From assembly GCA_949316235.1 (NCBI GenBank), contig OX438748.1:29754836-29818835 (forward strand): DNA of 64,000 nucleotides, written 5' to 3'. Position 1 is the stretch's first letter. Each line of letters starts with the position of its first letter. The position numbers and the translations under genes are program-made. The notes under the pieces were generated by a model. The model was not told where the DNA came from. It was given only the letters and a program-made list of their open reading frames with translations, and ran no database searches. Below are positions 57,701 through 64,000 of this stretch, piece after piece. Origin of the DNA: Oegoconia quadripuncta (lineage: Eukaryota; Arthropoda; Insecta; Lepidoptera; Autostichidae).

Positions 57701-60700
57701 CCCAGGGTCATACAAGAGAATGAGAGGAAACTGGCTTCATTGGAGCAGAGGTATTCAAGTTGTATTTATTTTATTATCAAATTTTACCTTTTTTATAGTT
57801 TACTCCTTTTACCTTAGGATCTCATGTTATTTTGTTTGTAAAAGTATTATGTTTGTTTTATAAAACATCTGCTCATAAATTTTTTATTGAAATCAGTTTG
57901 AACTTTAGTGGCACCACTTAAGATATTAAGGCTATATAACACTTTTTCTTGTAATGAAACATCAACGTGTGTGTCCACGTATTTGCAATTTAACATGTAA
58001 GCATTCATGTGTTAACTGTTTTGTAATCAAACATCAAGCATCCAAATGTCCACCTATTTGCAATCATACATACACGCTTCCCAATGTCCACGCCTTTACA
58101 ATCAAACATCCAAGCGTTCAAATGTCTACACACTTGCAATTAAATATCTGTGCATCTCAATGTCCACACTTTTGCAATCAAACATCCAATTGTCTACATT
58201 CTTGCAATCAAATATCTTTACATCTCAATGTCCATGCTTTTACAGTAAAAAATTCAAACGTCCAAATATCTAAATTCTTGCAATCAAACATCTATGCCTC
58301 TCAATGTCCACACGTTTACAATCAAACATCCGAGTGTCTACATTCTTGCAATCAAACATTTATGCATCTTAATGTCTATGATTTTACAATTAAAAATCCA
58401 AACGTCCAAATATCTACAATTTTGCAATCAAATATCTATGCATCACAATGTCCATACTTTTACAATCAAACATCCAACCGTCCAAATGTCTACACTCTTC
58501 CAATTAAACATCTATGCATCCCAATGTCGATACTTTTACAATCAAACATCCAAGCGTCCAAATGTCTACACTCTTCCAATCAAACATCTATGCATCCCAG
58601 TGTCCATACTTTTACAACCAACCATCCAACCAAGCTTTCAAGTATCTACACGCTTGCAATCAAATATCTATGCATCCCAATGTCCATACTTTTACCATCC
58701 AAGCATCCAAATGTCTATATTTTTGTAATGAAACATCCACGCATCCTAATGTCCATACTACGCCCGTACATACTTAAATAATCAAATAAACAAGTGTCCA
58801 AATGTCCAACTTTCGCAATCGAACATCCAAAGGCTCCCAATATCGAAACTAATATACATATATATGACGATCAGTTTGGTGTAGTGGGTAGAAACTCTGA
58901 TTGATATACCAAAAGGTCGCGGGTTCGAATCCCGCTAGGGGCATATGTTTCTATGATGAATGCAGATATATATTGTAATAAGAAGATATTTATTTATTTA
59001 TTCATTATTTATTCATTAGTATACGTATACACAGGTAGATAAAATATAAACGTAAGGTTACTTAAACGCGGAGGGAGTAAAATTAAGAAATGTTAATAAA
59101 AATCTCCGATATCAGCAGTAGTTTTTACATTTTAATAAATGCATATGTCCGAACCAAAAATTCGAAAAATAATGAATTAATTTGCGAATTGATAGGCGAA
59201 TGAATGACGACTCGACAATCATTTGAAATTTAAAGTACTTATCCTATACGAATAGAAATAAGCAAGGAGAAGACTGAATACGAACTGGCAATAGCGTCTC
59301 TTTACAGTGACTACTCTTCCTGTACTGGGGCCATTATAATAATATTTTAACAATTCTTACCGACCAGGGTGACAGTACTTCGCAGTGAACAAGTGACCCT
59401 AGAGGACTCCCTAGCTGTGGCACAGAGGAACACCATCGAGGGTAAGACGATACTGCACAAGCTGAACGTGGAATTGATGAATTTGACTGACCACGTGCCC
59501 AATTTACAGGTGAGATTGAGGGTTGTTTCGCGTCTTTAAAACTAACAAATTTGGTTCCATATTTTAAAAGTTAGGTCTTTTTTTGGGCTACTAAATTTTT
59601 TTCTACGGGGCGTCGTAGCTTTACAAGCTAAACAGATTATAGTCAGAAAAAATGTGAAAAGGTGAGCTTATCTCTAAAGAGATCTATTACTGCCTACCCT
59701 ACTGGAGGTTAGAAAAGTTATAAGGGATGGGGAATCGTTAAATGACAAATAATGACCATTTAGCACGGGAAGGCTTAAAGGGCGCAAATTTCACTTTACG
59801 TTCCAATTTCAAATGTTCACATTTTTTCTTTTACTGTTGCATTCTGATTGGACTATCGGAAGCCGTTGGGGCCATTATTTTGTTTGAACATGCAATACAC
59901 GTCTTCCGAGTCGGAAATAGCGCCGAGGTGTTTACGATTTTATTACCGTTTTTTTCCTCTTTCGCGTCAACACGAGCAAATATTTTATTTATATTTTTTG
60001 TTTTAAGTAAACGCAATAAGTAATTCGTCGACCATTTTTTCTTTCTACTCCGCATGCAAACACTCGGGAGAACGACTGAGTTCAGAAAAAGTCTCACGTT
60101 AGAATCGGACATGTGAATACGATCATCTGATCAGACAATTAGAAACACAATCTGACGTATATTCCCAGCCCTAACCGCAAAGGGCAAAAAAAAAAATTGA
60201 AATTAGAACTTTCCTTAAGTTTGCCGTATATCGTTGCTTCCCAGAATTCGTTTCTTATTAACGACGCTATCGAATGGTGGAATTCTATTCTATAAATAGA
60301 ATTCATCGTGTTGAATGAATATTGCAACTGAGCTTTGATGATACCTGCATGTTTCTTTTCATTAAAATAAATAAAGAAATAAATAACCCATATATGTGTT
60401 CAATGGCGAACTTATTACATTTTTTTTATTTTTTTTTTATTAAAAACTGGTTTCGCGTTTGGCCACAATCTCACCTGATGGAAATGACGATGTAGCCGAA
60501 GATGTATCACGCGCACCCAGTAATTTCTTCAATCAAACGGTTAGATAACAATATATTGGATATACGAATCACAGCAAAACTAAATTTGCGGTTTTGTGCT
60601 TATAATATTATTACTTTCCAGAATCAAATAACGCAGCAAGAGATCAAAGTGGCCTCCAGCAGAGTGGACCAGGCACATAAAGCCGAGATAGAGGCGAGGA

Positions 60701-62253
60701 TTGCGGTAACCCAGCAAAAACTGGAGAAAGCTCGACACGATGCCGGCGAGGTAAATGAGTCGAAGTTCACATAAATGTACACATTAACAGCCTATTGTCA
60801 TCGGTTTACTTGGGAGGGTTTGCCCTAACACAGCTGCCTTTCGGGACACTTTTTCTTTCTTTCTAATTACCACGCTGGGCAAGCGTTTGGCAATCGCAGT
60901 TTTATGAGAGTTATAAAATATTATTTTTATGTGCAATAAAATATTGTTTATAGTTTGAAAAAAAAAATTATACATTCTATCTTTTTCTTTCAATGATATT
61001 GCTATCCATCAGTAATGTAATATAGTGTTATACTCATTGTCAGCGATGGAGGCCGTGGACACCGCAGACCATGCGAAGAGCGTGGAGGTCGATTAGGGAG
61101 GCCTATAACTGGCCACCAATGTTCATATTGACTTTTTAAGAACTAGCAAATTCTAAATTGACAACAAATCATTTTTGGCATCTTGCGTTTCGGTTTTTGC
61201 TATAGTTGCTCTCTGTGTGTATTTTCTTTATTTTTATTAATATTATAACATAGTCTATACGAAAACGAGTAGTTATTTCTTCCACCAGCGCACCGCTCTT
61301 AGCTATCGTCGATACTCATTAAATATGACGCTGTGTGTATGTGCAACCATATTTTTTATATTTATTATTATTTTATAGATCGAGACGTTAGTGCACGAAG
61401 TCGACGCCAGAATCACAGCGATGGCCGGCGGCAGGGTGAAGGAACTTCAGAAGATTGTCGAAGACCTCGTTAAGAAGTTGGACAAGATCTCTACGGAGAT
61501 GGCCAAGCTTAGGGTCGCTATTAACACTAGCGTGAGGTAAAAATACAAATATTTTATAGTTTGAAGGTACAGATAGACATGCTCTTTAATAGCATGCTAC
61601 AACGTGTGCTTTATAAGTACAGTTTATAAGTATATTTAAAATAAGCATGCTCTTGAACTGATACATTTGCTAGTGATAAGCATGCTCTTTTAAGCAAACA
61701 ATTCGTACACTTGCTATTTCATACACGAAGAACCATTGACGTGATGGGACTGAACTGAATAAAATAATGCTTTTGTTTGCATAATAAATACAAAAAATTC
61801 TGTCATCAAAGTCTATCTGTCGTCAAAAAGGAAGAATAAGAGAAGTAAAAACAAGAATTTTGGGTCTGTAATTGGGTCACCAGCTTGACATTTTTGTGAC
61901 GATACTAGCCCGCTCACGAGCAAATCTATTCAGACGTATTTAAAGCACTTAAAGCTTGTATACTATGAATACTAGATAACGAATAAATATAAACATCCAT
62001 GAATCGGGAGTAAATGTTCGTATTCATCATACAAACATTTACCGGATTCGTCAATGGTTGTTTCTTGCTGACTTTAAAAGCAGAACTGTTACTAATTCAC
62101 ATGGGGGCTTACAGAAATGCGACGAAATCTAAAGACAAAATAACGCACATGGAGACGGATCTCAGGGAGACTGAGAGGCATTTGGAGGCTCTGAGCGAAC
62201 AAAAGAGGCAAGTCACCTTGGAAAGCTCACAGTTGCAGAGGGAGTCCGAAGAG
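29813..62253 (+). CDS. SMC4: condensin subunit SMC4, partial (16 exons)
   Basis: SMC4 pairs with SMC2 as the ATPase core of condensin, which compacts mitotic chromosomes in the nucleus. Sixteen exons with consensus GT–AG borders and matching phases give 2,433 nt (811 codons) without a stop: 29813-29989, 30623-30727, 33131-33318, 34796-34936, 35746-35914, 37072-37184, 38996-39208, 41252-41374, 52674-52791, 53272-53474, 54349-54533, 57621-57750, 59368-59509, 60622-60750, 61379-61536, 62115-62253. Family blocks include [41 protein letters not shown] and [17 protein letters not shown]4 rather than SMC2 is shown by [18 protein letters not shown] and the hinge sequence. The Walker A exon(s) and the signature/Walker B end are outside the window or absent. 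Introns are full of transposons; the largest carries a gustatory receptor. Confidence 0.95.
31725..32240 (-). mobile_element. 5'-truncated copy of the CR1-like LINE
   Basis: Nearly identical to 15,985-16,560: the 3' tail 'caaatcaaatcaaaatattt', 'agaagaacgagcaagaaact' and the ORF2 C-terminus. It breaks off at 'gcacgaatagcaagctt'. In an SMC4 intron. Confidence 0.85.
32248..32530. mobile_element. possible solo LTR
   Basis: A 283-bp segment starts TGTAACGTCC and ends GGACGTTTCA, imperfect inverted ends with the TG…CA rule, and has an AATAAA signal near 32,500. No target-site duplication is visible, so this is tentative. It abuts the truncated LINE. Confidence 0.35.
32600..32790 (+). mobile_element. 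LINE C-terminal fragment
   Basis: Plus-strand translation …[22 protein letters not shown]…YSVKQYLDS then stop. This is the end of a LINE RT from a different lineage. Confidence 0.5.
33131..41374 (+). CDS. SMC4: SMC4 exons encoding the first coiled coil
   Basis: Six exons: 33,131-33,318; 34,796-34,936; 35,746-35,914; 37,072-37,184; 38,996-39,208; 41,252-41,374. They encode Lys/Glu-rich heptads ([18 protein letters not shown] … LQKYIYEVNKI … [14 protein letters not shown]). Codons are split across the introns and rejoin correctly each time. The spacing from LTK to SRGR equals that of the human protein (79 residues), so no exon is missing across the 11.3-kb intron. Confidence 0.93.
33545..33910. 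repeat. MITE-like repeat, family C, copy 2
   Basis: Shares 'gcgggatacg', 'agggttcct', 'attatgtggaataggctaca' and 'acacaacgctttatt' with 35,948-36,235. Non-coding, in an SMC4 intron. Confidence 0.5.
34160..34497 (+). mobile_element. LINE RT C-terminal fragment
   Basis: The ORF at 34,184-34,498 reads [19 protein letters not shown]…[13 protein letters not shown]…[13 protein letters not shown]. This is the C-terminal tail of an RTE- or Jockey-like reverse transcriptase; the N-terminal 800+ residues are missing. Confidence 0.6.
35277..35445 (-). mobile_element. LINE 3'-end fragment, family T
   Basis: Same sequence as 49,280-49,600, 54,560-54,742 and (shorter) 49,143-49,275 and 60,425-60,525. 'ctggatacgcgtttgaccac' and 'cctattcaccctgctcttga' mark it. 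The longest copy encodes [19 protein letters not shown] in reverse. Confidence 0.55.
35948..36235. repeat. MITE-like repeat, family C, copy 3
   Basis: Terminal inverted repeats 'ttaccgcaaggaaaa' and 'tttttccttgcggtaa' bound about 288 bp of non-coding DNA. The best-defined copy of the family. Confidence 0.6.
36617..36948 (-). mobile_element. tRNA-derived SINE, family A
   Basis: Nearly full-length reverse copy, ending with 'gatcgaacccgcgacctccg' and 'gagccacggaggtgg'. Ends about 120 bp upstream of SMC4 exon 37,072. Confidence 0.7.
38432..38838. mobile_element. non-autonomous mariner derivative
   Basis: The ends 'gtctttacctatgaaattgg' and 'ccaatttcataggtaaggac' are inverted and match the terminal repeats of the mariner at 41,968-43,234. 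TA flanks both sides. No transposase remains. Confidence 0.65.
39290..39600 (-). mobile_element. LINE RT C-terminal fragment
   Basis: The minus-strand ORF 39,383-39,595 reads [38 protein letters not shown], an RT C-terminus. The same family occurs in forward orientation at 54,780-55,060. Confidence 0.6.
39611..39832 (-). mobile_element. tRNA-derived SINE, family B
   Basis: The reverse complement gives 'gattggtgtagtggatagtg' (box A) and 'gcgggttcgaatcccgcgag' (box B). Confidence 0.7.
39868..40030 (+). repeat. Helitron-like repeat, copy
   Basis: 'aatattataaatgcgaaagt' through 'gaagtcgcgggcaacag', an internally shortened relative of 2826-3090. Confidence 0.45.
40077..40292 (-). mobile_element. 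SINE family B, truncated at head
   Basis: Body as in 22,830-23,083 ('aagcaactataggcttgtgt', 'catgtctgtattcatcatac'), but the tRNA-like head is lost. A head-only scrap ('cactacaccaaacaggtcg') lies at 40,978-41,000. Confidence 0.55.
41968..43234 (-). mobile_element. mariner transposon copy (DD34D)
   Basis: 1.27 kb bounded by inverted repeats 'gtctttacctatgaaattgc' and 'gcaatttcataaggtaaaga', with TA on each side. The transposase gene inside is broken near its N-terminal third. Confidence 0.88.
42042..43018 (-). pseudogene. mariner transposase, disrupted
   Basis: The downstream part (42,042-42,845, 267 aa) retains [24 protein letters not shown] and [13 protein letters not shown]; 34 residues separate the second and third Asp, the mariner DD34D signature. 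The N-terminal start (43,018, [17 protein letters not shown]) is in a different frame. Between them, at 42,900-42,956, an 18-bp motif (gcgagcaaaccaataaca) is present twice and replaces part of the DNA-binding domain. The catalytic half is intact but the protein cannot be made as one chain. Confidence 0.85.
43768..44190. mobile_element. non-autonomous DNA transposon with GC-rich core
   Basis: Inverted ends: 'tataaggtctaacaaaatta' at 43,768 and its reverse complement ending at 44,190, extending to 'gcccgacaaac'. The core (about 43,960-44,100) is strikingly GC-rich for this window. No ORF. The DD41D element begins at the next base. Confidence 0.65.
44191..44657 (+). repeat. left long terminal inverted repeat of DD41D element
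   Basis: Reverse complement of 46,469-46,935 with only scattered differences; inner limit at 'agatacagcattttttc'. Confidence 0.85.
45169..46248 (+). CDS. DD41D transposase
   Basis: 359 aa, ATG at 45,169. The N-terminal helix-turn-helix region includes [17 protein letters not shown] and a GAGRP linker ([13 protein letters not shown]). The DDE core has [18 protein letters not shown] and [15 protein letters not shown]. By count, 41 residues separate the second and third catalytic Asp, as in rosa/Visitor-type elements rather than mariner (34). It cuts and pastes the element at TA sites. No stop or frameshift, so possibly active. Confidence 0.88.
   Translation: MAHQPHTYTSHEYADMHLIYGESRCNARAAARLYAERYPNRHHPGHEVFNRTHRAISEGRIPGQRSGAGRPATVDDDIVLDEVEEDPSTSVRMIERRTGIPKSTAHKILQRHNLHPYHIQRVQSLQPRDYPARVRFCREMLERHQSDPNFFDRIIWSDESACKRDGYFNLHNLHSWQITNLHEMREDRSQYQYKINLWTGIFNGQILGPVELPPILNSNNYLEFLENQLPILLEDVSLEQRRTLWLQHDGCPAHYGIQVRAHLNERYPRRWIGRSGTIAWPARSPDLNPLDFFYWGCLKDKVYNKAIQNEEHLRQQISSAAQDISQLSLRGLKRSFLKRCRACIRVEGRQFEHLLTVFD
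46469..46935 (-). repeat. right long terminal inverted repeat of DD41D element
   Basis: See the left repeat; ends 'ggacaccctg' followed by TA. Confidence 0.85.
47081..52010 (-). CDS. insect gustatory receptor, four exons, nested in SMC4 intron
   Basis: Exons on the minus strand: 51,321-52,010 (230 codons), 50,094-50,171 (26), 48,872-49,022 (50 plus one base) and 47,081-47,253 (56 plus stop). All borders are GT–AG and phases agree, giving 363 aa, the usual size for this family. Exon 1 holds about four membrane segments. Exon 2 reads [19 protein letters not shown]. Exon 3 reads [20 protein letters not shown], then [11 protein letters not shown]. The last exon carries TYFIVIVQF, the family's TYhhhhhQ signature, and ends HLYE. 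These ligand-gated channels sit in the membrane of taste neurons. The ligand cannot be told. An AATAAA lies just after the stop. Introns contain SINEs and a LINE tail but no coding damage. Confidence 0.9.
47368..47620 (-). mobile_element. tRNA-derived SINE, family B
   Basis: 'cttgtattatagataccag' through 'gattcgaacccgcgacc' and 'cactacaccaaacaggtcg'. In the last intron of the receptor gene. Confidence 0.7.
48150..48410 (-). mobile_element. SINE family A, head missing
   Basis: 'tgcacaacgggttggtactt' through 'aaaatgccctaccaccaacc'; the tRNA-like head is lost. In the last intron of the receptor gene. Confidence 0.6.
49280..49600 (-). mobile_element. LINE RT C-terminal fragment, family T (longest copy)
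   Basis: The minus-strand translation includes [20 protein letters not shown] and [17 protein letters not shown], the C-terminus of a non-LTR RT. A shorter tandem copy precedes it at 49,143-49,275. Between receptor exons 2 and 3. Confidence 0.65.
49688..49950. repeat. foldback element
   Basis: The two halves (49,688-49,795 and 49,858-49,950) are inverted: 'accacctttagtatggaagt' against 'acttccatactaaaggtggt', and 'gccgaattcgatcaa' against 'ttgatcgaattcgac'. The RNA would form a long hairpin. No gene. Confidence 0.6.
50265..50455 (-). mobile_element. SINE family A, partial
   Basis: 'gaggccgaaggtggaagcgt' through 'atgcactaccaccaatcaaa'; both ends are missing. Confidence 0.55.
50668..50815. 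repeat. short repeat, copy 2 of 2
   Basis: Partner of 28,780-28,915. Confidence 0.5.
52199..52420 (+). repeat. Helitron-like repeat, copy
   Basis: 'taatcccaactaatattata' through 'cacgcctaaacggccgg' and 'gacgcatttggtactag'; its 3' end is decayed. Confidence 0.45.
52674..57750 (+). CDS. SMC4: SMC4 exons encoding the hinge
   Basis: Exons 52,674-52,791; 53,272-53,474; 54,349-54,533; 57,621-57,750 encode the globular hinge that dimerises with SMC2: [57 protein letters not shown], and [18 protein letters not shown] at the exit into the second coil. All expected hinge blocks are present. Confidence 0.95.
53679..53966 (+). CDS. unidentified ORF inside an SMC4 intron
   Basis: Open from just after tag at 53,676 to a stop at 53,966: about 95 residues with Arg/Gln-rich ([15 protein letters not shown]) and Gly/Pro-rich ([14 protein letters not shown]) parts. 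The first usable start is the TTG at 53,700; there is no early ATG. The composition looks more protein-like than random intron DNA, but I recognise no family and no splice partner. It is followed at once by a 5S-derived repeat, so it may belong to a retroelement. Confidence 0.22.
   Translation, partial: QRRWLFGLPQKGPALYKKLERRARQQLRHRLRYVGVALVINGEAPHLPEFSARVNARPMPIQGLPGGPGINTFAGTRHRHEKKKEGQGRTFNTCI
53970..54030 (-). repeat. 5S-rRNA-derived fragment
   Basis: 'gtggtcacccacccaaagac' with 'tgaccgcg' and 'acgttgcttgacttcg' is the reverse complement of the 3' half of insect 5S rRNA, with changes. Partner of 15,570-15,765. Confidence 0.55.
54560..54742 (-). mobile_element. LINE 3'-end fragment, family T
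   Basis: Close match to 49,280-49,440 and 35,277-35,445, starting right after the donor of SMC4 exon 54,349-54,533. Confidence 0.55.
54780..55060 (+). mobile_element. LINE RT C-terminal fragment
   Basis: Forward translation gives [20 protein letters not shown], then a broken [20 protein letters not shown]. Same family as 39,290-39,600; frame is decayed. Confidence 0.6.
55069..55285 (+). mobile_element. SINE family A, internally deleted
   Basis: Intact tRNA-like head ('cgcctccgtggctcaatgta', 'gtcgcgggttcgatccccag') followed by a shortened body. Confidence 0.65.
55320..55880 (+). mobile_element. LINE 3' UTR-like segment with hairpin
   Basis: It runs from a T-rich tract to a (tttc)n tail at 55,856-55,882 and contains 'gtgataagaccgcct', the motif seen in other LINE 3' ends here. 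55,379-55,416 is a perfect 17-bp inverted repeat with a 4-base loop. 55,890-57,295 shows no supported gene. Confidence 0.4.
57297..57492 (+). mobile_element. SINE family A, internally deleted
   Basis: The head start ('ccgcctccgtggttcaatgt') is fused to the distal body ('gttgtcagagataagataac'); box B is deleted. Confidence 0.65.
57955..58830 (+). repeat. 38/76-bp minisatellite
   Basis: About eleven 76-bp units, each made of two related 38-bp halves ('catccaagcgtccaaatgtc…' and 'catctatgcatcccaatgtc…', both followed by 'caatcaaa'). Diverged between units. The array is free of stops in more than one frame, so it mimics a 275-aa Cys/His-rich protein. It lies in an SMC4 intron and shows no splice or start context. 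Confidence 0.85.
58868..58980 (+). mobile_element. SINE family B, head only
   Basis: 'tcagtttggtgtagtgggta' (box A) and 'cgcgggttcgaatcccgcta' (box B), body truncated. Confidence 0.6.
59368..62253 (+). CDS. SMC4: SMC4 exons encoding part of the second coiled coil
   Basis: Exons 59,368-59,509; 60,622-60,750; 61,379-61,536; 62,115-62,253. Heptad-rich, weakly conserved sequence ([55 protein letters not shown]). The last donor (gtataa) leads into an intron that runs past the end of the window, so the C-terminal head is not seen. I found no further exon in 62,254-64,000. Confidence 0.9.
60425..60525 (-). repeat. LINE family-T fragment, short
   Basis: 'ggtttcgcgtttggccacaa' and 'tctcacctgatgg' match the 3' end of family T. 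Confidence 0.45.
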
Positions 62254-62309
62254 GTATAATAAATGATACTGAAATTTCTTTATTTACGCATAACATATTA
62301 GGTACAGCA

Positions 62310-62651
62310 TTTTTTTTTATTTTTTTTTATGAACTACGGTTGGTACTTGACCTCAATCACACCTGATGTTAAGTGAAGATGAGGTCGAAGGTGGAAGCGT
62401 ACTGACCCGGAACCCCAACACATTTGGAGGACTGGCTATCTTATCTCTGACAACCGGAACACAACAATGCTATTAACATTGCTGCTTGGCGGCAGATTTA
62501 GATAAGATGGTGGTAGCTAGCCAGGCGGACATTTAAAATGCCCTACCACCAACCAAACCGAGTACTTAAACATGTACCCCGCTGGGGATCGAACCCGCAA
62601 CCTACGAATCGTAAACTCAATGTTGTTTACATTGAGCCACGGAGGCGGTTA
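62310..62651 (-). mobile_element. tRNA-derived SINE, family A, full length
   Basis: The cleanest reverse copy, from 'acggttggtacttgacctca' to 'gagccacggaggcggtta'. It starts about 55 bp after the last SMC4 donor in the window. Confidence 0.72.
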
Positions 62652-63479
62652 AAGACCTCAGTTACAGTTCTCATCATTAAATAAATTATATATCTCATAA
62701 GCAAATCCACACCTGGGATTAACGAGAACGTCCAGCTGTAGTTTGGTTTGGATTCTGATGTTTTAAAGTAGTGCATATCGTTTTGTATTGCTCAAATTAT
62801 CTACAATTAAAAAGGATCGCGGTGGAAAATGGTTTTAAAGTTGTAGTCTTAGTGAGCAACAAAACTGTTTGCAACACTTTAAAATATTGGAATCTAAATC
62901 AACTACAGCGTGTCATTCTTGTACTTTCCCTGTTAGTGCTTTGTTTAACCCTGGTGTCTCCTTAAGTTAAAACTAAACTACTTAATTGCAGCTAAAATCA
63001 CTTTAGAAAAATCAACAATTGCAGAAAATTGGTGTTCCGAGGCATGGTTCCCAGTACACTGGCAGAATTCCTTTCCTTCGTTGAATACAGATACTTATAA
63101 TGATCTAGAAAACTGCCAGCTCTCGGGTCACCCGTGGCGTAAACTAGGCGCTTAAAAATAATAAAAAAATACAATTGTTACGGTATTCGGGTTGTATAGA
63201 TAAGGTTATAAACATATTGAGTACACATTGCTGTAAAGAATATTGCATTTTCTGTGATTACACCTTCCGTTATTGTGTTATTTGACAGTAGGTATGGCAT
63301 AAATAAACGGGGAATTAAAAAAAAATATTTTGAATATAGTACTACCCTATAATAATTGAAAATTTTAAAATGCTCCGAGTTTGAAACTGTTAAAAGTTAA
63401 TATTTTCGAAACGGTTGAACCGATTTGAAACAAACATGTCTAAGGAACTTGTCGTGAAACACCTGGCCCATGATTCTCA

Positions 63480-63830
63480 CTCCCTCAAGATTTCAATATC
63501 AATAGACATCTATAGGTTTGTCACCTTCGCACACGCATATAACTGAAAGAGATAGATATTACCAATGTCTATTGACAATGAAATGTAGAATGCTCAAGAA
63601 TCAGTGTCCAGGACCCCACTCAACATCCCTAGACTCGACATCCATGGGTTTGTCGCTTTTGCACACCCTTATAAATGTGAAAGAGATAGACATACCAATG
63701 TCTATCGACAGTGAAATGTCGAGCGCGCGATGATTCTCGCTCATTAGAGATTTCAATATTGATAGACATCCATTTTTTTTTTTTTTAGTTTTATTTTCTC
63801 CTCTAGGAGAAGGCAAAGGGATCTAGCCCA
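63480..63830. repeat. tandemly duplicated repeat
   Basis: Two copies of a unit with 'gaaagagatagata', 'ccaatgtctat(t/c)gacaa/gt' and 'gaaatgt' at about 63,500-63,590 and 63,635-63,722. 'ggagaaggcaaagggatct' at 63,805 also occurs at 40,340. No exon seen from 62,254 to 64,000. Confidence 0.45.
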
Positions 63831-64000
63831 TAACAGCCATGTCTTATTTATCTTATTTCTTCATTTTGTAAGTCAGTCTCAGTCAAAACAAGTCATTCGT
63901 CGTATACTTGGCGTATACAGAGTCTAGTCACGGTCAAGTCATTCTTCAGTAAAGTGGCAGAATGCTTTACAAAAGATTTTGGCGGCTTCTTGTGGGAACC

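Noticed and set aside
57954..58781. 275-aa Cys/His-rich open reading frame
   Set aside because: It is the 38/76-bp minisatellite read through; several other frames are equally open and there is no gene context.
58000..58830. CRISPR-like repeat spacing
   Set aside because: Repeats are contiguous and diverged with no unique spacers; eukaryotic minisatellite.

Overview
The window is AT-rich, intron-rich animal DNA packed with transposons, most likely from a moth or butterfly. The evidence is indirect: many short 3'-truncated non-LTR retrotransposon tails, two tRNA-derived SINE families, 5S-rRNA-like repeats, Helitron-like repeats ending CTAG, mariner-type elements, and secreted Kazal proteins beside an insect-type gustatory receptor. 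The species cannot be told from the sequence.

Layout. Positions 1-26,300 hold a minus-strand cluster of five small secreted Kazal-domain genes (K1-K5). They share one architecture. For four of them a tiny first exon with only 22-37 coding bases carries the start of the signal peptide, a phase-1 intron follows, and exon 2 carries the rest. I found the first exons of K1, K3, K4 and K5 by reading the minus strand; K2's is unresolved. K3 has no ATG in its Kazal exon, so an ORF scan misses it. The cluster is interrupted by an apparently intact DIRS retrotransposon (8,741-13,781) and a nearly complete CR1-like LINE (about 15,985-19,790).

From 29,813 to 62,253, sixteen plus-strand exons with compatible phases (2,433 nt, 811 codons) encode most of SMC4, the condensin ATPase: part of the N-terminal head, the first coiled coil, the complete hinge and part of the second coil. 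The exon(s) with the Walker A motif and the C-terminal ABC half are not in the window. The introns hold nearly all the remaining sequence. The largest (41,375-52,673) contains a mariner copy, a MITE, a DD41D transposon with 467-bp inverted repeats, and on the opposite strand a complete four-exon gustatory receptor gene (47,081-52,010, 363 aa) that I assembled from splice sites.

How the genes relate: the Kazal genes are tandem duplicates, SMC4 is a housekeeping chromosome-condensation gene, and the receptor is a nested chemosensory gene. I see no operon-like link between them. The remaining sequence is mobile DNA and decayed fragments.
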